Positions 32,431 to 44,220 of a stretch of DNA of 64,000 nt are shown here, in pieces. How positions within the stretch are numbered: position 1 is the first letter of the stretch; each line of letters starts with the position of its first letter. Origin of the DNA: Kalmusia sp. IMI 367209 (taxonomy: Eukaryota > Ascomycota > Dothideomycetes > Pleosporales > Didymosphaeriaceae). The notes under the pieces are model-generated. The model was not told where the DNA came from. It did not search any database and saw only the letters and a program-made list of their open reading frames with translations. The stretch is from the NCBI GenBank assembly GCA_027946365.1, contig JAPEUQ010000001.1, positions 3,844,001 to 3,908,000 on the forward strand, in the 5' to 3' direction. Made by a program: the position numbers and the translations under genes.

Positions 32431-35400
32431 TTAGGTGTAGAGCTCCTCAGTGAAGGCGTTCAAACCAACACCCTCCTTAGCAATGTCCTCTTCTTTAAGG
32501 AAGAGAAGCGGCATCTCGACCAAAGTTCCGCGAATCGTAGAGAGGACTTCTTTGACTTCGCGCACGCCACCTTGGCCGAAGTTCTCCGCGACCACGTGGC
32601 CAACCTTGTACAAGCTCGGCTTCTTCTCCTCTTTGTCACCCTTCTCCTGTCCAAAGAAGCGAGAATAGTATTCATCATACTGCTTCCAGTTACGGACGTT
32701 ATCTGATGGCACAGGATGAAAGACCTTGTCGAAGGCATCCGTGTTTGTCTTTGCTCGCCAGTTCCAGAGCGATTGGAATTCATCTGAGAGCGGGTCAACG
32801 ACTTGGTGGTCTTCCTGGGAGTTCCAATCATAAATATTTGGAACGCCAATGGGCTGGAAGTTCTGGTCGGGGTGCTCCATGTCCTGTGCTTTGAGCAAGC
32901 CGAGATGCTTGCGGAAGATCTGCCGGCGCAGGGAAGCAGCAAACTTGGAAGCACGCCACTGGCGGCCGTCCATGTACGAGTCGACAGTGTCGTTGTCCCG
33001 CACAATGATTGCGATTTCGGAATCGTGGTCGCCCAATTGTGAACGGTCGTTCATGTTGGCAGAGCCGCAAATGACGACTTGGTCGTCTGCAATGAGCAGC
33101 TGAAAATCGTTAGATCGCTAATTGAAATGCGAGAAGAATACTGACCTTGCTATGGACGTAAAGCTCTTCCGACACAAATGCATCAATCTCGTCCATCGCA
33201 CCACCCTCCCATGGCACATTACGGATATCCTCGCCACCCAGCATGTAGCACTGCACGACGTCAACAGTTTGTAATACCTTCATGTGATTATGTTACTCAC
33301 CTCACTAACAGAGTCCCATCGTCCGTTACCGAGACCTTGACGGCCCCCAATTTGGGAGGCAGCCTGTTGATACTTGTTGTAATCGTCTCGTTTGTGCTCA
33401 TCAGGCCTGTCTTGGTGTTGAGAACCATATCCGGAATCATTACCATAGCCTTGGTTCTGGCCGAATCCTTGATTCTGGCCGTAGGCCTGGTTTTGATTAT
33501 GGCCCTGGCTCTGGCCATATCCCCCCTGAGCAGTAGAAGAGCCGTCCATCTCATAGACTCCGTATTCTGCTGTCGGAGGGGGTCTGTAAGGCTTGTAGTC
33601 ACGCGTGCCCTCGAAATCGCCACGGGTAGCCTCGTGAGCAGCATCGTAGCCCTCGCGGGCCTGCTCATACGATACGCCGCTGCGTTCTTCTGCAGCACGC
33701 ATGGCACCGCTAGCGTTGATACGATCGTAATTTCGCAGGTTGTAGAAGCGAATGTAGTCCATAGGATTGTACCCTGCTTTCTGTATTTCCTCATAAATGG
33801 AATGTCCACCGCGATTGATGGAGTTATATTGAAATTCCATAATCGCGCGTGTACCGAGAGCGTCATCAGCTTTCAGGTCCCCAGCAAAAGCAGGCACAGA
33901 AGGCATTATGACTATCATCTTATACCTAAGTGACATATTAGCACATACGTCTTGGGAATTTGAAGGGTTAGCAACACTAAGCTGCTTTGCCTAGTCCTGC
34001 TCTCGGGATAAGAAGTGTACGTTGCGACTTACTTTTCGCCATTCCGAGCAGCTCGCACAATCCGCTCCACAATGGCTGCTCCGACTTGGTTCTTAATAGG
34101 CTTTTGCTCATTTCCAGTTGCCGTGATGAAGAACTGGTTCTCGATGTACACGAAGTGCTGACTGTTCTTGATAATTTCGCAGTAAGCGTTCTGAATCGAA
34201 TGTTCAGTAGTGATGTTATGACTCCACTTGGCTGAGCTGCGCGTGATCTGACAATCAGCACTTCCTCGCTGAGATCCATGCTCCGCATGTGACTGATACT
34301 GGTGTTGCTGAGACTGAGACTCGCCGTGGTGTCCATAGCGCCCAAACTCCGATTGAGCTCGGTTGTAGAGCTTCTCGCGGAGTCCACCGCCGCCGCCGCC
34401 GCCACGGCCGAACAGACCACGCTCGCCTTCCTGGCCTTCGTCGTCATCGCCACCGAATCCGCGCTGCCCATCGCCTTCATCGCCGTCGAAGCCTCGCTGT
34501 TGATGCTGAAGGTTTGAACCGCCCTGCTGAGCACCGCTTCCGGTAGCTGAAAGTCTCGCGTAACGCGTATCTTTCTTGCTGTACTTCTCATCATAGATGA
34601 AGTTCCAGCGTTGGCTGAAATGCGTCCTCAGGTCCTGCACAGCAGGTCCTGCAAGTGAGAGAGAAACATCTGACCAGCCCATGCGTGAGCTCTGCGTTCG
34701 ATCGAGCTTGTTGTTCTCCCAATTGGGAACATCCTGGAAGTCTACGAGTAGATCGGGTTAGTCTTCTTGAGAATAGTTGTAGCATGCATTTACCTACCCA
34801 ATATGCGAGCATTGTTGAAATCTTGTCCAGGGAACACGATACGCTCCAGATCCCCCGGGTGGGCATCAGCAATAGGATGTTGGTTCGTATCCCAACGGCC
34901 GTAGCAGAGATCGAGACCGCCCATGAACGCAATGTTACCATCAATAAGGCAAAGCTTCTCATGATGCGCCCAATATAGTACAGTGCCGTCTTGCGCTCCG
35001 TAGACTGCCTTTAGACTGTCTCCGCCAAGCTGTGCTATTTTGGCTGGACTGAAGGACATATTTTGTAGAGACTGCACAAAGCCCCCTCCGAGAGCTGCTG
35101 CATCCGGCAAGTGGTCGGGGTGCCTGAAGACACCAATGTTCGGGTGAAGGCCTTCCAGAGCATGCTTTGTATGAGCCGAGGAAACTGTAATAGGAGGTTC
35201 GATCAGCGGGTCCGTTTTTTCCATTTCTTCCAGAGATTTGAAGATGACATCGAGGCCAAATCTGGTAAGACCTCTCGTAAAAGGGTCCGTGGAGCTGGGG
35301 AGAAGAGAGTGAAGATAGTTGGGCAAGGAAGGATTCAGGTACTTACGCGTCAAGGCCTGAGTTACCTCCTTGTATACGATGATGTTGACTTTGACTCCAC

Positions 35401-36248
35401 GCTCAGCGGCCGCTTTTAACATGCGGTCAATTCTGTATTGCTGATTCTTTGCTGGCGGACGACGAAGGTACAGCTCGGGCGACAACCACCAGTCCAAGAT
35501 CCATATCGACTCGCGTGCACGCTCAATCGCCAAAGAGACGGCATACATGTACCCTGTCGCATGTTAGGATAGTCGGGCATGTCGCGATAGGGTTACGTAC
35601 CGCATCCATCGACGTACCTGGCGAATCGAATTAATAGGTGTCCTTCCAGGAATGTGTATCACATGCTTACCACTTGATATCGTTCCCCTGTCGCTCTGGG
35701 GCAAAGCTCAAGAAGCGGTGCTGAGAGTGGTATTCCTGACCCGGCTGAACCTGGGAGCCTTGGGAGCTCTGCTGCCCATAATTGCCCTGCGAGGTCCCGC
35801 CCTGTTGAGGACCTGGCTGCTGGTCATCTTTGCCGGAGACCTTGTCCTTGATATCCGAGGCGACGTCGTGGAGGGCGCTGTGAAGCTTATCAAACAGTCC
35901 TAGACCGCCGCCGGAGGAGCCTTGGTCAGTCTATGCAACGATTAGCTGTGCTTTAAGCAGATCTGGTGACCCAATTGCACGAACGGTAGCGTGCAGACGA
36001 AGCATAGCTGGCAATTAGAGAAGGGCGTCCTGCTGGCACAGTACATGCCATTGCTGTCCAGCACATCGGGCACACGACGGACAGGCCAAGGATTCTCGCA
36101 AAAATGTACTTACTTCCTTCTTGCCGCCAAAGACGCGTCTCCCCACGTCGCCAATGAAGCCGCGCTCTCCTTCCTCGCCTTGCTGCTGTTGACCCTGACC
36201 GTGGTAGTCCCCGTACGCCATGTCGTCGTCCCGGCGATTGTAAGCCAT
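32431..36248 (-). CDS. Phospholipase D (two HKD motifs), nine exons
   Basis: Exons: 36248-36114, 35930-35671, 35617-35601 (17-nt micro-exon), 35553-35347, 35184-34798, 34741-34033, 33925-33301, 33250-33146, 33099-32431. All introns are GT-AG, and the sum is exactly 1038 codons (1037 residues). The first catalytic motif HHEKLCLIDGNIAFMGG lies near residue 282; the second, VHSKLLIADDQVVICGSAN, near residue 813. These two H-x-K-x4-D motifs hydrolyse phosphatidylcholine to phosphatidic acid through a phospho-histidine intermediate. No PX or PH domain precedes the catalytic core. Unusual low-complexity insertions occur: a Gln/Gly-rich N-terminus, a Gly/Asp region with eight consecutive Gly before the SHNITTEHSIQNAY segment, and a GQNQG repeat after the IENQFF region. 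It is transcribed divergently from cyanase. Confidence 0.9.
33440..33530 (-). repeat. Gly-Gln-Asn tandem repeat within phospholipase D
   Basis: The minus strand encodes successive short units such as GQSQGHNQNQ, AYGQNQGFGQNQ and GYGNDSGYG in exon 7. This internal prion-like repeat is likely variable in length between strains. Confidence 0.7.
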
Positions 36249-36872
36249 ATTTGCAGAAGTTCAACTCCCGACAATGGCTCCAAAGAAAGTGTGTTGAGGG
36301 ACCCAAAGCGAAAGCACGCTGGAGAAAGCTTGGGCGCCGGTCGGTGAAGATCGACCCAGCGACCCCACCTCGTCATTGTGCTTCAGCTGGACAGGGGTCG
36401 TGCTTCATGCAAACAGGGAAAACCTGCATCACAGACGAACAAGATTCGGCCATATCCACAGCCTATGGTCTGTATCAGCCACGGGAACATGAAGCAATGC
36501 GTGTATCTCAGTCGCATTTTGGTGTGGCCGCACGGCGTGGCTCTCTTTCCTCTTCTGCGTGCCCCTCAATGCCCCGCTTCCGCTCGTGCATGACCCTAAC
36601 ATAACAGTCTCTCCCACTGCCGTGTCCATCGCGATGGCATTGGCATCGACCGCGGAGATGGGCAAGAGAGGGTCCAGATCTAGATCAGAGAGATGCCGCC
36701 GCCGTCGGCACCGACGACCCAGATCGGTGACGTATGCAGGAATCAGCATGCACAGCATGACAGACTCATTACTGAAGCATTCGGATATCGTTCGGGCAGC
36801 CCCGCTTCTTCAACCCGCCACTGCTTGTACCTCTGTGATAGCTATATAGCTGCCGTGATTGTGCTTGTCATC
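36249..36872. other. Divergent promoter region (phospholipase D / cyanase)
   Basis: About 620 bp separate the starts of the two divergent genes. Antisense or plus-strand ORFs here lack protein features. Both promoters must lie in this interval. Confidence 0.5.
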
Positions 36873-37652
36873 ATGTCTGTTCCTCGTCTTGCTCTGTCTA
36901 CTCGATTTGCGTCCCGTGCTATTGTTCCTGTCGCCTCGGCATTTGTTCGACCATCTGTAACGTATACAGCCTCTAGACGCTTTCGCGCCACCAAGATGAC
37001 TAGCAAACCGATTGCGACCCTTGATGTGTGTCATCCATATCTCCTGAGGGTTCAAGCTAATCATGATAGGCATCTCTCCTACCTCAACTTCCTCCATCCT
37101 CTCCTACTCTATTCGAGGCAAAGAAAAAGAAGAACCTGACATTCGAAGCCATTGCGAAAGAAGTAGGTCGCGATGAGGTAGCCATCGCTGCCTTGTTCTA
37201 CGGCCAGGCGCAGGCGTCAACTGAAGACATCAAAAAGCTGTCACAGGTTCTGGACATTCCTACCGAGATACTCGAATCGCAGCTTTCAGGATTCCCAGAC
37301 CGCGGCAGGACCATCGACATGCCGCCCAAAGAGCCACTGATCTACCGACTTTATGAGATTGTGCAGAATTACGGTTATGCGTACAAGGCGGTGTTGAACG
37401 AGAAGTTTGGCGACGGGATCATGAGCGCTATCAGCTTCTCTACAAAGATCGAGAAGGAAACGGACGAGAAGGGCGATTGGGCTGTGATCACGCTGAGGGG
37501 TAAATGGCAAGCACGCATTTCTTCACGCTCCCTAGCTATATCTGGACGATGTGGTGTGCTTCGAACAAGCCTTGCACGCATCGTGCGTCCGAGATTTATT
37601 TAGGATAGAATACGCTAACGATTCGACTAGGCTTCCTTATTCTCGTTTCTAG
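36873..37652 (+). CDS. cyn1: Cyanate hydratase (cyanase) with N-terminal extension
   Basis: Exons 36873-37025, 37070-37506, 37631-37652 give 203 residues. Intron 1 is 44 nt (GTGTGT...GATAG). Intron 2 (37507-37630) has a GC-AG boundary with donor GCAAGC, and joining completes the canonical ending KWLPYSRF. Cyanases are about 160 residues, matching a start at Met42 (36996, [10 protein letters not shown]). The 41 residues before that are rich in Arg, Ser, Ala and Val with no acid ([20 protein letters not shown]...), like a mitochondrial presequence. The catalytic region is complete: [20 protein letters not shown] (Arg and Glu), then [11 protein letters not shown] (Ser). The enzyme converts cyanate and bicarbonate to ammonia and CO2. 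Alternative initiation could give cytosolic and mitochondrial forms. Confidence 0.92.
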
Positions 37653-38558
37653 GCGACTTCGATACACACGTGAATGTGTCGATACGATGGATGACTGATA
37701 TCTGAGGCGATGAGCCATTACTCTTTGTACAGACTCCTTTCGAATATATTGCTTGATGTACCACAATTTATTGGGATTACCACCTACAGAATCTGGCTAC
37801 ACAATTGAGGTTGTTAGTGAATGCTACTTCAGGTGAAATTAGGGTCATAAGGCACCCGCGACAAGGTGAGGTGCGAGACATAGTCGATCTGAACCACGGG
37901 TCACAGTGCGCTACCATAATCACTCAATAGCGTGACTTTATTACCCACTCAAGCTGGAGTACAACAAAAAGAATTGCTGAGAATGACTGACCGCATTTTT
38001 AAGCCGACCAATCATCTACTGCGCTATTTTCCTGCGTTTGTTCATGATATTCTGGAGTAACACCACACTTCCGGTCCTTCAAGCCTTCACCGTGGGTGTC
38101 CTAAACTGTGGTATATGTTTGAAATTTATCGGTACATTCCCATAGATTTTACGTACCATGTTATCTTAGGGTACACGTCACGGTGTTGGGTGTGCCTATT
38201 GTTCCGTCACCCACCGCATGTGCGCTCTTTCCTCATGAGCACAGTGTACCTTCCCGCCCCACCGCAGAGCGAGCACACTTTATTCTTCGACACTCCTACA
38301 CTCTTCTTACGACAACCTCTCACTATTTCACAAACAACTGTTGAACTCATCTGACGTAACAATAGTTCGTGTGGTGGCCCGCCTTCACTCCTGAGGCGAT
38401 TGCCTTCACCTTCCCGTTTTCACCTGAGCATACTCACGCCCTTACTGCCGCATTAGATATCTGAACCCAGGCGGACGTAAACAACAACGCTATCTAGAAC
38501 ATTGACCTAACGAGTCCTGTCCAGCAACACCTTAGGCGCTTCGGCAACACAAGCGACC
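37653..38558. other. Intergenic
   Basis: About 900 bp with the cyanase 3' end and the promoter of the zinc-finger gene. No supported ORF or RNA gene. Confidence 0.45.
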
Positions 38559-40315
38559 ATGCCTGCCACACTGCAACCCATCAACAAGTTCGCCTGCACC
38601 TACAAGGGCTGCCCGGCCTCCTTCGACACCAAGGAGAAGATGAAGAGCCACAAGCGGCGTTCTGATGAGCACGACTACTGCCATAAATGCGATGAGGACT
38701 TTGAGTCTTACGATGACCTTGCTAGGCACAAGGCTTTCCGGCCGGATAAGCATGGCAAAGCCTGCCGGGTGTGCGGTGAAGAATTCAAGTGCACTTCAGG
38801 CCTTCGTAGACACATAGAGTTGGTATGTAAACCTTACATCTCTAGTTCACCGGTTTCTCTGTGCAGCATGTCGCCCCAGGACGTACTCCACAGAGGCAGG
38901 CTGTACGGATACTGGCGACGTCCTACTGTATTTTCACTGCTCTCTGACAATGCTAAATCCTTTCTCTAGTCCCACAAGGTCAAGCAGAATCTGGCTTGTC
39001 TGGGCTGTGGCGCAGAGTTTCCACGCCCCTCTTTGTTTATCGAGCATTTGGAATTCGTAAGTGTTGTGATTGCATGGTCGACTGTGAGAGGCTCAAACTG
39101 ATATCCATTGAGGGACACTGCGAGGTTATCAGCTCCCAGCAGTTCATGGGTCATGTGGTGCATAAGAACCTTATAACCGAGCTCCTCAAAGGCGGTCCCG
39201 CATTCAATCGATTTATGCAAAAGATTTCCAAATTCGATGCCGCATTGGACTATGAAGAGGAGGGTGGTGTGGGTCTTGAGGACGTGCTAGAGGAAGACGA
39301 GGATGAAGCGAAAGAAGTAGACTTCAAGGCGATTGAGCCGGAGTGCCCAGACGTGGAGGAAGTCCCCTATGTCGGCCATTACCCTCCACTCCCATCACAA
39401 GGCAAGGCTGTTAGTGGAACGACCCACCTCGCGTCAGACTTCTGTCGCATGTCGCTAGGAGGTACCGAGTCAGAGACGATCGTAGGCTCGACTGGCGATT
39501 TGGACATATCTGCCGCACCGATGCTAACCTCTAAGCAGTACGTTACATCTAGGATTTAGGAGTGAGGATTTGCTGACGCGGTGCCATAGGCAAGCCAAAC
39601 CATGGACAGGACGCGATGCAGCGAAGGAGCTATTTCCGCAAGCAAAGCCTACCCCCCAGCCGCCAAAAGAGTACACCATTGAGTCGCACGATCAGCAAAT
39701 GGAAAACCAGCACGGAATAAACATCATGAATACCCGATTCTGGGACCCTTTGAGTGGCGAGTGGAATCCCGAGCGATTCTACAATGGTGTCATCCAACGC
39801 TATTTCTGCCCTTTCGTCTGCGAGTACGTCTTTAGCTGTCTGTACAAGTAAGAAAGATCCAAGTGCTTACAATGGGATTCAGGCAAAACTTCGAGGAAGC
39901 CCGTGAGATGCGTCAACATATCCTCGTGAGTCACCGAGTCACGCGCGTCAAGTGCCCCTATTGCCTGAAGTACTTCGACAGCGTCACAGCACTCATGTGC
40001 CATTGCGAGTCGCGCGGTAGCAAGTGCATGATCAACAAGACGGAGGACTTCAACATCTTCCTGGACAAGCTGACTGGAGGCTTCCTCAGCGTCGAAGAGA
40101 AGATCCGCCCCGATCACCTCGAGAATGAGACCAAGATGATCGCGAATCCAGACACAGGTCGAATGGAGCCCTACACACCGCCGACAGCCACGTACCTCAA
40201 GTTCTCGGCTACCAAACCTGTCGATTGGAGAGAGCCGGAGAAAGTCGCTGCGCAGATTGGCGGTGGTAGCGCTGCGGGCACTTTCAACTACAAGAACCAA
40301 CTGTCCCGGTGGTAA
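38559..40315 (+). CDS. C2H2 zinc-finger protein
   Basis: Exons 38559-38822, 38970-39056, 39113-39537, 39590-39823, 39883-40315 join in frame to 480 residues. The N-terminal 115 residues hold a run of C2H2-like fingers: CTYKGCPASF with SHKRRSDEH, CHKCDEDFESYDDLARHK, CRVCGEEFKCTSGLRRHIE, and CLGCGAEFPRPSLFIEHLE. An acidic middle region (EEDEDEAKEVDF) and a block with RFWDPLSGEWNPERF follow. Two more fingers are near residues 330-380: FCPFVCEQNFEEAREMRQH and CPYCLKYFDSVTALMCHCES. The protein ends in a conserved-looking FNYKNQLSRW. This is a nuclear nucleic-acid-binding protein; similar fungal proteins are annotated only as C2H2 finger-domain proteins. The wide spacing between finger groups suggests more than classic DNA binding. 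Confidence 0.82.
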
Positions 40316-41900
40316 ACAGAAATACAGAGTTGCAGGTTCATGCTAATGGGTAGGCAACTCTTGCGAGCTCATGCATCGAAGGTTGGTCTGCTGTAAGCGT
40401 ATACTTGCAACATGTGCGGAAGTCGGTATGAACATACTCTACATGTTATTTCTTTGCTCGATGGTCATATCGACAGGTTTCACATGCTTCTCCCCGATAA
40501 GATTTATATATGGATATTAACTTACTATCGGATTTGGGTTGGGGATGACTTGGGAAGTGCATAGTTCTTTCCATGCTGAACGGGAAAAAAGGGACAATGA
40601 CTGGACACATGTACAATGGGCGAGGAAAAGGAACACCAACTGAATCTTAGGACCAAATAGAATACTCATGCTTCAAAATGCGCCCTGTGGTCAACAACAA
40701 GCGGTGATGCGAGCTATTTACCAAAAGGGGAAATGCACGATACAGTCCGAGCGTAAGCGCGACCATGGGCCCGACCTGTCCCTCGCTCTATTCGATCGAA
40801 GAAATCTCCGACCGCGTGCTTGGAAGTCCATGCAGGTCCAAAAAGGTCCTCGCGCTGACTTGTCAAACGAACGAAGTTTTCTGGTTCTCTGGGCGTCTAG
40901 TGGGCGGAGTTCGGTGCATGGTTGGCTTCCTGTAGATTCCCGAGGCTGCCAAATTTCCGGCGCGTGAGAAGACTTGGTGTCTTTCTTTTTGAAGCTTGGA
41001 AAGGGGTCTAGTACGGTTTTCGTAGCGTTTGTTAAGAAAAAAAAAAGGGTTGGGTGGTTCAATTGTTGATGTGGATACATTGCGACGTCAGCCATATTGC
41101 GTACGAAGGGCTCCACAATCACACTCCGCCACTACACTTGCGCCACATGGTCCCGCATGCATTGCCGTTCACACGATCACCCAACTGTCTCACGCAACTG
41201 TCTTAAGGCCAAGGCGATGCTCGAGTCGCTGGAACGAGGCTCACATGTTCTCGGCTACATGAATGCTCCGTGAAGTTGACCCGAACAAGACCATCCCAAA
41301 GGATCCTAGATGCCGTCACTCAGCATGACGGCGCCCCAGATTATTTAAAGCAACAGGGCAGATCGCTCCGTTTCAGATGGAGCTTCGGCAGGGATGCGCA
41401 AAGAGCGAGGAAGACGATTGGCTGTGTTGGACAGGGCCGGGCGGTGCGTTGCGTAGCGTCAGGGCCCTCAGCCTGCGTGGGACTGCTCTTGGTCTGCGTA
41501 TGCGTGCTCGTTTCTCAGCCTCTGATCTTCGCATTTGTGCCCAGCTCAAGTCTTGGATCGCGTATATAGGCGCCTGTATCCTTTTTCCGAGTTTTCGGTT
41601 CCTCTCCCGCCTTTGACGCTTTCCAAGGCAGCCTGCGTTGCATTGTGACCGTTGTGCACCTCTTCTTGGACAACAGCCGCCAACCATCCAGCGCAGCCAG
41701 CGACAAACACGAACTCCGGCTTGCGCTTTTCCTGCTCACCACACCCGACACTACGCCTCCCCCCTTCCAAACGCTCACCCAAACGCCTATTATAGGCCCG
41801 TCATCCGACTCCGGCCCGCCTCTGCATCCAATTCTACATCCGTGCTGCTTTTCGTAGACAGCGCCCTGTACACTCTACACCGGGCCTGTTTGCCATCATC
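40316..41900. other. Long intergenic region
   Basis: About 1.6 kb before the rhomboid gene. An A-run (about 41035-41046) and a GC-rich last 300 bases, the likely promoter and 5' UTR, are visible. ORFs on both strands (for example 41373-41782) look like composition artefacts. Confidence 0.45.
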
Positions 41901-43630
41901 ATGGCCGCCAACGACTACTACTCGTCGTTCACCCCCGGCGGCAGCAATCCAGCCTCGCGCCCGCCGCCTCCACAGCATACACCGTCTGCGACGTCAATAT
42001 CGCCTGTCTCGTCGCCGTTCGACGACGCTAATCGCTACGACTACTCGTCGACCGCACACCTTGCACATACGCAGACGGGGACATCATCGGCATACAGTGA
42101 CACCGCCTATCACGGTGGTGCAGACCAATCGCATCCATACAACAAGCGGTACGACTCGCCGCCTGCAGCTGGCCAGACTGATCCCTTCGCCGACCAGAAC
42201 GCGATTCCGCTTCAACAGCAGGGGAAGATGGGCTCAAGTCATGCTGCGGCAGGCGTGTATGGTATGGACCCGGAAGCGAGGCCAAGAGAGAAGAGGAAGA
42301 AGAAGGGGTGGTTTAGTGGGCGGGTTACGTGGGTCGTGTACTTTTTGACAGCGGTGCAAGTTGGTGTCTTCATTGGAGAAATCATCAAAAACGGTATGTG
42401 TGCTCTCGCTCGTGCTCGAAGAATGTCTGTCTCAGCAGGACAGCAGAGCATCTTGGAGCATTGATCTGGGAGAAATGGGCTAACAAGAACCACAGGCGTA
42501 TTGACAGGCTCACCCATTCAAACAAAACCCTTCAACATCATGATCGGTCCCTCGCCGTACGTCCTGATCAACATGGGCGCGCGTTACCAACCTTGCATGC
42601 ACTACGTTGAAGCCGTGCTCGACAACCACATCACAAATTGGCCTTGCCCCAACAGCACAAACTCCGATTCCAACTGCAATCTCTCGGACCTCTGTGGCAT
42701 GGGCGGCGTCCCCGAGCAGGATCCCAATCTCACCTGGGACAACCGCGAAACGAAGAAGAGCCAGGAGCCCAACCAGTGGTGGCGCTTCATCACGCCCATC
42801 TTCCTCCACGCCGGACTGATCCACATCGGTTTCAACATGCTGCTGCAGCTGACGCTGGGCCGCGACATGGAGAAGGAAATAGGTCCTCTACGCTTTGCGC
42901 TAGTGTACTTCAGCGCTGGCATCTTTGGTTTCGTGCTCGGTGGCAACTATGCCGCCGAAGGCATTTCCTCGGTCGGCGCCTCAGGCTCTCTCTTCGGCAT
43001 CCTCGCCCTCGTCCTCCTCGACCTCCTGTATAACTGGAACTCGCGCCGCTCCCCCGTCAAAGACCTCCTCTTCCTCCTCCTCGACATCGCCATCTCCTTC
43101 GTCCTAGGCCTCCTCCCCGGTCTCGACAACTTCTCGCATATTGGCGGCTTCTGCATGGGTTTCGTGCTGGGTATTTGCATCTTGCACTCGCCGCAAGCCC
43201 TCCGCGAGCGCATCGGCGTCGACGAGCCGCCCTACGCCACCGTCGACACCGCGCCCAACGCCGCGCCAGGCCTGCAAAAATTCGTCAAGCAGCCCGTGGG
43301 CTTCTTCAAGGGCCGCAAACCCTTCTGGTGGGCGTGGTGGCTCGTACGCGCGGCGCTCCTAGTCATGGTTTTTGTGGGCTTCATCCTGCTGCTAAGAAAC
43401 TTTTACGAGTGGCGGAATGGTTGCTCGTGGTGCCATCACTTGACGTGTCTGGTGAGTTTGAACTTCCCGTGTCTTCGTTCTGCTGTGCGAAGAAAGAGTG
43501 CTAACGTATTTGATAGCCCATCAAAACAGGCAACACTACTTGGTGCGACATTGGCAACATCAAGCCCACGACGATCACGCAGAGCTCTGTTCCGAGCGCG
43601 ACGTCTGCGCCTGCGATGCGCATGTTTTAA
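41901..43630 (+). CDS. Rhomboid family serine protease
   Basis: Exons 41901-42393, 42496-43451 and 43517-43630 give 520 residues. The N-terminal 150 residues are hydrophilic, Pro/Ser/Tyr-rich and cytosolic, ending in a basic RPREKRKKKGW before the first helix WVVYFLTAVQVGVFIGEII. The large luminal loop with paired cysteines (CPNSTNSDSNC, CGMGG) is followed by the WWRFITPIFLHAGLIHIGFN signature. The catalytic serine lies in VGASGSLFG and the catalytic histidine in FSHIGGFCMG, so both active-site residues are present. A seventh helix (AALLVMVFVGFILLL) and a cysteine pair (CSWCHHLTC) end the protein. Eukaryotic secretory-pathway rhomboids of this type act in Golgi or plasma membranes; in fungi one such enzyme works with the Dsc ligase in SREBP cleavage, and a Dsc subunit gene follows immediately here. 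Confidence 0.9.
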
Positions 43631-44220
43631 GAAAGATCTGTCAACCCGTACACGGATAGCTGTAGAAGAAGATATATGCAGCGTGCTCTACTTAATGTTT
43701 TGAAAATCAAAGTCGAAAGGGAATATGGAGGAGGGAGCAGATGACACATATTGCGTAGCGGCGGAGATACCACTTTTCGTATTCGTACCAGTCCGGGCGG
43801 CATTACCTGGCGTTTTTCTTGTGCTTTCTAGAAGGATAGGATCGGGGGGATGCACATGGCGTGTTTACGATGACATGAGTGTAAGGGAGCTGGTTGCGCT
43901 CCCGGGTGGCTCGTGGATGTTCTTAGACGGACTTACGTAATCAGCATTTACGATTGCTCTGCTCATTTCACGTTCGCACGTTGGCCTTGCTGTGCTGTAT
44001 GAAAATGCGATGGATTGGAGGGGCATAGGGGAAGAGCGTGGTTGGGGAGGGGAAGGGTTTATGGGATATATTCCAGCTCTATGTGTATGTATATGTATTT
44101 CAGGGCAACAAAGCCCACCAACTCCACATCTACATCCATCACATCGCACACAGTTCTCACCAAATCGAACGCAAACATGCACATCGAAGCAATACATGTA
44201 CAATACGACGGGAACCAGAT
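43631..44220. other. Convergent intergenic region
   Basis: About 590 bp between the ends of the rhomboid and Dsc E3 genes. It should contain both 3' UTRs. No further gene supported. Confidence 0.45.

Noticed and set aside
33178..33933. 251-residue plus-strand ORF
   Set aside because: Antisense to PLD exons 7 and 8, whose sense strand encodes a conserved catalytic domain. The hydrophobic look comes from the complement of Gln/Asn/Asp codons.
41373..41782. Overlapping minus-strand ORFs of 78-104 residues
   Set aside because: Located in the GC-rich promoter of the rhomboid gene, with basic low-complexity content and no features.
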